Assembly: GCA_016201195.1 (NCBI GenBank) | Contig: JACQDI010000424.1 | Location: forward strand, 1-17,538 | From: Acidobacteriota bacterium | GTDB taxonomy: Bacteria > Acidobacteriota > Terriglobia > Bryobacterales > JACQDG01 | Reading direction: 5' to 3' | Length of the DNA stretch: 17,538 nt | Part shown: positions 13,887 through 17,538 of the stretch, in pieces | Layout of the letters: every line of letters starts with the position of its first letter | Position numbering within the stretch: the stretch's first letter is position 1 | Notes under the pieces: generated by a model | What the model was told of the DNA's origin: nothing | Databases searched by the model: none | What the model saw: the letters and a program-made list of their open reading frames with translations, nothing else | Translations under genes and position numbers: made by a program

Positions 13887-13938
13887 GGCGGGCCGCTTGC
13901 TCACGCGCGCGGCTCTGTAGATTCAACGCCTTGCCGAG

Positions 13939-13958
13939 CCGCGACCGTGAGGGAGCGG
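13939..13958 (+). repeat. Small palindromic hairpin with GTGA loop, possible dispersed repeat
   Basis: CCGCGACC-GTGA-GGGAGCGG folds into a stem of four base pairs, two tandem G-A mismatches, two base pairs and a GTGA (GNRA-type) tetraloop. TTTT follows two bases later (13961-13964). It lies between the divergent DUF6807 and lysS genes. It resembles short dispersed intergenic hairpins that I recall from Solibacter-like genomes, but I cannot confirm that here. Confidence 0.5.
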
Positions 13959-14024
13959 GCTTTTGCCACGGCTGCTGAGCGGCGAGTGGTACGCTAATAA
14001 GGATTCCGAGAGCGGAGAACTTTC

Positions 14025-15587
14025 TTGTCCTTTGAACACGAGCTGCTCGAGCAGCGCTATCAGAAGATCCGGCAACTGGAGGAATTGGGCTTTGCCGCCT
14101 ACCCGCGCAAGTATGCGTACACGCACACGCTGGGCGAAATCCGGCAGCGGTATGACAACGCCGGCAGCGAAGAGCTGGCGGCGGCGCGGGTGGGCGTGCG
14201 CGTCTGCGGGCGCCTGCTGACCGTGCGGCGTCAGGGCAAGGCGGGCTTCGCCCACCTGATGCAAGGCGGCGACAAGCTCCAGATCTACGTGCGGCAGGAT
14301 GCGGTCGGCGAGAGGGACTTCAACCTCTACAAAATGCTCGACGCCGGGGACATCATCGGCGCGGAGGGGTACCTCTTCCGCACCAAGACCCACGAGCTGA
14401 CGGTTCACGTGGAGAAGCTGGAGTTCCTCTCGAAAGCCCTGCTGGCGCTGCCCGAGAAATGGCACGGGCTGCACGACGTGGAAACACGCTACAGGCAGCG
14501 CTACCTGGACCTGATCTCGAACCCCGAGGTTCGCCGCGTGTTCGTGAAGCGCAGCAAGATCATTTCGGCGCTGCGGCGGACGCTCGAGACCCACGGCTAC
14601 ATCGAGGTGGAAACTCCCATGATGCAGCCGCTCTACGGGGGGGCCATCGCCCGCCCTTTCGTTACCCATCACAACACACTGGATATTGACCTCTACCTGC
14701 GCATTGCGCCGGAGCTCTACCTGAAGAGGCTCACCGTGGGGGGCTTGGACCGCGTGTTCGAGATCAACCGGAATTTCCGCAACGAGGGCGTCTCCACGCA
14801 GCACAACCCGGAATTCACCATGCTCGAGTTCTACCAGGCCTACAGCGACTACCGGGACCTGATGGACTTCAGCGAAGAGCTACTGCGGGAAGCCGCGGCA
14901 GCAGCGGGAGACGGCGCGACCAGGGCCCAATACGGCGAGCACTGCCTCGACTTCAGCAAGCTGGCGCGGCTTTCGATGAAAGAAGCCATCGTTGAGCTAT
15001 GGCCCGACGACCCCACGCGCCCGACGCCGTCGGACCTGGCCGACGCGAGGCGGGTTGCCGAGCTGGTCACGGCTCACAACTCGAATGCGGAGGAGAAGAT
15101 TGTTCTGCCGCCCGGGGCCTCGCTCGGCGAGTCGATCGGGTTGCTGTTCGAGCACGTGTGCGAGCCTCGCCTGATCCAGCCCACCGTCGTCTACGACTTC
15201 CCCGTCGAGGTCTCCCCGTTGTCGAAAAACAAGCCCGACGACCCGGCCTGGGTGGAGCGGTTCGAGATCTTCGCGGCGGGCATGGAGATCGCCAACGCCT
15301 ACTCGGAGCTGAACGACCCGCAGGAACAGCGACGGCGGTTCCAGTCTCAGGTGGCGCTGCGCGAGCGCGGCGACGTGGAAACGCACGAGATGGACGAGGA
15401 CTACCTCCGCGCCCTCTGCTACGCCATGCCTCCCACGGCCGGGGAAGGCATCGGTATCGACCGCCTGACCATGCTGCTCACCGACTCGAAGAGCATCCGG
15501 GACGTGATCCTGTTCCCGCTGCTGCGCCCCGAGGGCGAGATCGGCATCGCCGAGCAGTTGCGGAAACTGAACGAAACCGGGAGCTAG
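14025..15587 (+). CDS. lysS: Lysyl-tRNA synthetase, class II
   Basis: A 520-residue enzyme charging tRNA-Lys with lysine. Residues about 55-135 form the OB-fold anticodon-binding domain (VCGRLLTVRRQGKAGFAHLMQ). The catalytic core has motif 1 around GYIEVETPMMQP (191-202), motif 2 as VFEINRNFRNEGVSTQHNPEFT (about 244-265) and motif 3 as GIGIDRLTMLL (475-485), then the family ending ILFPLLRPE. All three class II motifs are intact. The TTG start at 14025 has GGAG at 14014-14017 seven bases upstream. A TGGTACGCT box at 13988-13996 could be an extended -10. The gene is followed 52 bases later by the LolC/E permease gene, possibly in the same operon. Confidence 0.97.
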   Translation: MSFEHELLEQRYQKIRQLEELGFAAYPRKYAYTHTLGEIRQRYDNAGSEELAAARVGVRVCGRLLTVRRQGKAGFAHLMQGGDKLQIYVRQDAVGERDFNLYKMLDAGDIIGAEGYLFRTKTHELTVHVEKLEFLSKALLALPEKWHGLHDVETRYRQRYLDLISNPEVRRVFVKRSKIISALRRTLETHGYIEVETPMMQPLYGGAIARPFVTHHNTLDIDLYLRIAPELYLKRLTVGGLDRVFEINRNFRNEGVSTQHNPEFTMLEFYQAYSDYRDLMDFSEELLREAAAAAGDGATRAQYGEHCLDFSKLARLSMKEAIVELWPDDPTRPTPSDLADARRVAELVTAHNSNAEEKIVLPPGASLGESIGLLFEHVCEPRLIQPTVVYDFPVEVSPLSKNKPDDPAWVERFEIFAAGMEIANAYSELNDPQEQRRRFQSQVALRERGDVETHEMDEDYLRALCYAMPPTAGEGIGIDRLTMLLTDSKSIRDVILFPLLRPEGEIGIAEQLRKLNETGS

Positions 15588-15605
15588 TGCGTGTCTCGGA
15601 AATTC

Positions 15606-15626
15606 ATTTCACGCGTGGCGTGAAAT
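15606..15626. promoter_or_regulatory. Palindrome between lysS and the permease gene, possible operator or attenuator
   Basis: ATTTCACG and CGTGAAAT are perfect inverted copies with a 5-base spacer (CGTGG); the inner CACGCGTG is itself palindromic. It occupies most of the 52-base gap before ATG 15640. It could be a dimeric repressor site or an mRNA hairpin. There is no T-run, so it is not a normal terminator. Confidence 0.5.
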
Positions 15627-15639
15627 CTTCAGTGGCTAG

Positions 15640-16869
15640 ATGCCCGTCGAGCTCTTTATCGCCCGCCGTTACCTGCGCGCCAAGCGCAAGCAGGCCGTGA
15701 TCTCGGTGATTACGGCCATCTCCATCGTCGGCGTGGCTGCCGGGGTGATGGCTCTCATCGTGGCGCTGGCGATTAACAACGGCTTCCGGCAGGAGCTGCA
15801 GGACCATCTGCTGGGCGCCACCTCTCACGTCAACCTGCTGGAGCTCGAGCGCGGGCGCGGCATCGAGAACTGGCCGGCGTTTCTCGGCCGCTTTCGGGGC
15901 CTGCCGCACGTGGTCTCGGTCGCTCCCGCGCTCTACGGACAGGTGATGGCCTCGGGCCCGATTCAGGCCAAGGGGGCGGTGCTCAAAGGCATCGACCCGG
16001 CGGCGGAGCTCCAGGTGGGTGACTTGCTGCGCAGCATCAAGCAGGGCTCGCTCGATGCGCTGCGTGACGACGGCGCAGTGCCCGGATTGATCGTCGGCAA
16101 GCGCCTGGCCGATGAGCTAGGCGTGCGGCTGGGGACGCGCCTGACCGTCGTGAGCCCGCAAGGCGAGCTGACCCCGTTCGGCCCCGCGCCCAGCTACAAG
16201 CGCTTCCGCGTGGTGGCCATCTTTGATTCCGGATTCTTCGACTTTGACTCGCTGTGGACCTTCACCACGCTGAAGGCCGCGCAGCAGACCCTCTCGCTGG
16301 GCGACGTGATCAACGCCGTCGAGTTTAAGCTGGACGACCTCTACCGGGCCGAGCCGGTCAGCCGCGAGATCGAAAAGATCGCCGGGCCGCGCTTCTCCAC
16401 CACCACCTGGATGGAGCAGAACCGGGCGCTGTTGCACGCGCTCAAGATGGAGCGCGTGGTCACCGTGGTCACCATCGGGCTGATCGAGATGGTGGCCGCG
16501 CTGAACATTCTGATCTCGCTGGTCATGATGGTGATGGAGAAGTACCGCGACATCGCCATCTTGATGTCGATGGGGATGCGCCAGGAGCAGATCCGCAAGA
16601 TCTTCATGATGCAGGGGACGATCATCGGCATCTCGGGCACGGCGATCGGCCTGGTGTTGGGCTACGGGTTGAGCTGGCTCGGTGACCATTACCGCTGGAT
16701 CCGCCTGGACTCGGATGTCTATGGCCTGAGCTATGTCCCGTTCCGGGCGCAGTGGTGGGACGGCGTGTGGATCGCGGCAGCGGCCGTCCTGGTGAGTTTC
16801 CTTGCCACGATTTATCCTGCCCGCACCGCCACCCGCATCGCGCCGGTGGAAGTTCTACGGTACGAGTAA
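15640..16869 (+). CDS. LolC/LolE-type ABC transporter permease
   Basis: A 409-residue membrane subunit of a lipoprotein-releasing type (MacB/FtsX superfamily) ABC transporter. It begins with the typical ELFIARRYLRAKRKQAVISVIT segment and a first membrane helix at about 20-45. A large periplasmic MacB-core domain spans about 46-270. Three helices follow at about 272-300, 321-346 and 374-395, with the cytoplasmic coupling stretch KYRDIAILMSMGMRQEQIRKIF between. The C-terminus PARTATRIAPVEVLRYE is characteristic. LolCDE extracts lipoproteins from the inner membrane. Fusion or duplication of C and E is not seen, so this may be the single LolF-type or one of two permeases. No ATPase gene follows in the window. 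No good ribosome-binding site precedes ATG 15640. The stop overlaps the convergent hydrolase gene by 15 bases. Confidence 0.92.
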   Translation: MPVELFIARRYLRAKRKQAVISVITAISIVGVAAGVMALIVALAINNGFRQELQDHLLGATSHVNLLELERGRGIENWPAFLGRFRGLPHVVSVAPALYGQVMASGPIQAKGAVLKGIDPAAELQVGDLLRSIKQGSLDALRDDGAVPGLIVGKRLADELGVRLGTRLTVVSPQGELTPFGPAPSYKRFRVVAIFDSGFFDFDSLWTFTTLKAAQQTLSLGDVINAVEFKLDDLYRAEPVSREIEKIAGPRFSTTTWMEQNRALLHALKMERVVTVVTIGLIEMVAALNILISLVMMVMEKYRDIAILMSMGMRQEQIRKIFMMQGTIIGISGTAIGLVLGYGLSWLGDHYRWIRLDSDVYGLSYVPFRAQWWDGVWIAAAAVLVSFLATIYPARTATRIAPVEVLRYE

Positions 16870-17526
16870 GATTCGCTTCAGCCACCCCTTCACAATCGGC
16901 CCCGCCGCCGACGGGATGCGGTGGCCGCCCTCCAGCATGTGAAACTCGACGTCGGGGATCCGCGTCCGCAGACGATCCGGATACCGCTCCGTGACCGCCG
17001 GCGGGTAGAACTTGTCCTCGCGGGTGGTGATGTGGAGAGCGGCGGCGTGAGTGGGCTGATAGGGGCCGTGGTCCCAATCGCCGGGAATACCGCCGCAGAT
17101 GGCGATGACGCCCCGCACCGCGTCGGGATAGGTACACACGAACCGGTAGTTGAGCGAAACCGACTGGGAGAAGCCGACCAGTACGGCGGGCCGGCCCACC
17201 TCTTCGAGCACGCGCAGGATCATGTCGTGGTGCAGACGGCGCGAATGCTCGGGCTCGAAACGGGTCTGCCAGTGAAACGCCACCGCCGACCGCTCCTGGC
17301 CGTCCTGCTTGACCCAAAGCTGATACGGTCCTTGCGGCGACGCGATGTAGTGTTCCTCTCCCACCAGGCGCGCGGTCAGCCGCAGCATCTGCTCCGGGGT
17401 CATGGCGTGGCCATGCACGCCGATGACCAGGCACGCGCTCTCTGACACCCGCTCGGGGGCGTGCAGCAGGTAGTTGCAGCGCAGCGGCAGCGTGAAGCTT
17501 CGTCTTTCAGCCCGGTCCGGATCCAT
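16855..17526 (-). CDS. Alpha/beta hydrolase, phospholipase/carboxylesterase-like
   Basis: A 223-residue cytoplasmic hydrolase. The catalytic triad is readable: nucleophile S120 in GFSQS (a variant of GxSxG with serine at the last position), aspartate D171 in TREDKFYP, and histidine H202 in GGHRIP. The oxyanion-side motif is VIGVHGHAMTPEQM (residues 34-47). This is the layout of the carboxylesterase/phospholipase family (PF02230-like). The substrate is unknown. ATG 17526 is used, but the frame stays open to the window edge, so a longer N-terminus cannot be excluded. The gene ends inside the last codons of the convergent LolC/E permease gene (15-base overlap). Confidence 0.85.
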   Translation of the reverse strand: MDPDRAERRSFTLPLRCNYLLHAPERVSESACLVIGVHGHAMTPEQMLRLTARLVGEEHYIASPQGPYQLWVKQDGQERSAVAFHWQTRFEPEHSRRLHHDMILRVLEEVGRPAVLVGFSQSVSLNYRFVCTYPDAVRGVIAICGGIPGDWDHGPYQPTHAAALHITTREDKFYPPAVTERYPDRLRTRIPDVEFHMLEGGHRIPSAAGPIVKGWLKRILLVP

Positions 17527-17538
17527 GCTCTTAGAGTA

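Noticed and set aside
11679..13904. A genuine new DUF6807-MFS fusion protein of 741 residues
   Set aside because: The DUF6807 tail and stop codon remain readable in another frame right before a good MFS start, which shows two genes joined by a deletion.

Overview
The window is high-GC bacterial chromosome with mostly well-kept housekeeping genes around a short accessory island. No rRNA, tRNA or CRISPR array was found. Gene content suggests an Acidobacteriota-type soil bacterium (Bryobacterales/Solibacter-like): Tat-exported TIM-barrel sugar-acid enzymes, a PmoA-like DUF6807 protein, lipoprotein folding and cytochrome proteins, and GTG/TTG starts. This is inference from style and gene content, not from a marker gene.

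Layout. (1) 1-2031: 3' part of a DUF1015 gene, then a SurA-like parvulin lipoprotein, tightly coupled on the + strand. (2) 2056-5392 is the accessory island. It holds a complete ISAzo13-type insertion sequence with 29-bp terminal inverted repeats, an orphan half of an integron attC-like site, an unknown 173-aa gene, a full attC-like site, a second unknown gene, the C-terminal remnant of a PD-(D/E)XK nuclease-like gene, and an overlapping hicBA toxin-antitoxin pair. No integrase is present, so this looks like relic gene cassettes with later insertions. (3) 5397-6541: promoter and gene for a lipoprotein di-heme cytochrome c peroxidase. (4) 6551-7544, - strand: a six-helix membrane protein and an overlapping winged-helix regulator. 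(5) 7578-9501, - strand: a Tat-leader ThDP-dependent enzyme whose leader is put out of frame by a perfect 10-bp tandem duplication. (6) 9602-11533, + strand: an eIF2B-like protein and a Tat-leader mannonate dehydratase. (7) 11679-13841, - strand: an MFS transporter and a secreted DUF6807/PmoA-like protein. They now form one 741-codon open frame, but the original PmoA tail and stop codon can still be read in another frame. (8) 14025-16869, + strand: lysS and a LolC/E-type permease. (9) 16855-17526, - strand: an alpha/beta hydrolase that overlaps the permease gene tail to tail.

How the genes fit together. The mannonate dehydratase and the convergent MFS transporter suggest hexuronate uptake and breakdown. 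The DUF1015/SurA pair and the LolC/E permease belong to envelope maintenance. The most notable points are two small rearrangements that change reading frames (the 10-bp duplication in the ThDP enzyme leader and the collapsed PmoA/MFS junction), the orphan cassette sites beside the insertion sequence, and several short palindromes or hairpins in the intergenic regions. I did not find a clearly new multi-gene system. The best candidates for unknown biology are the two cassette-type genes at 3382-4425.
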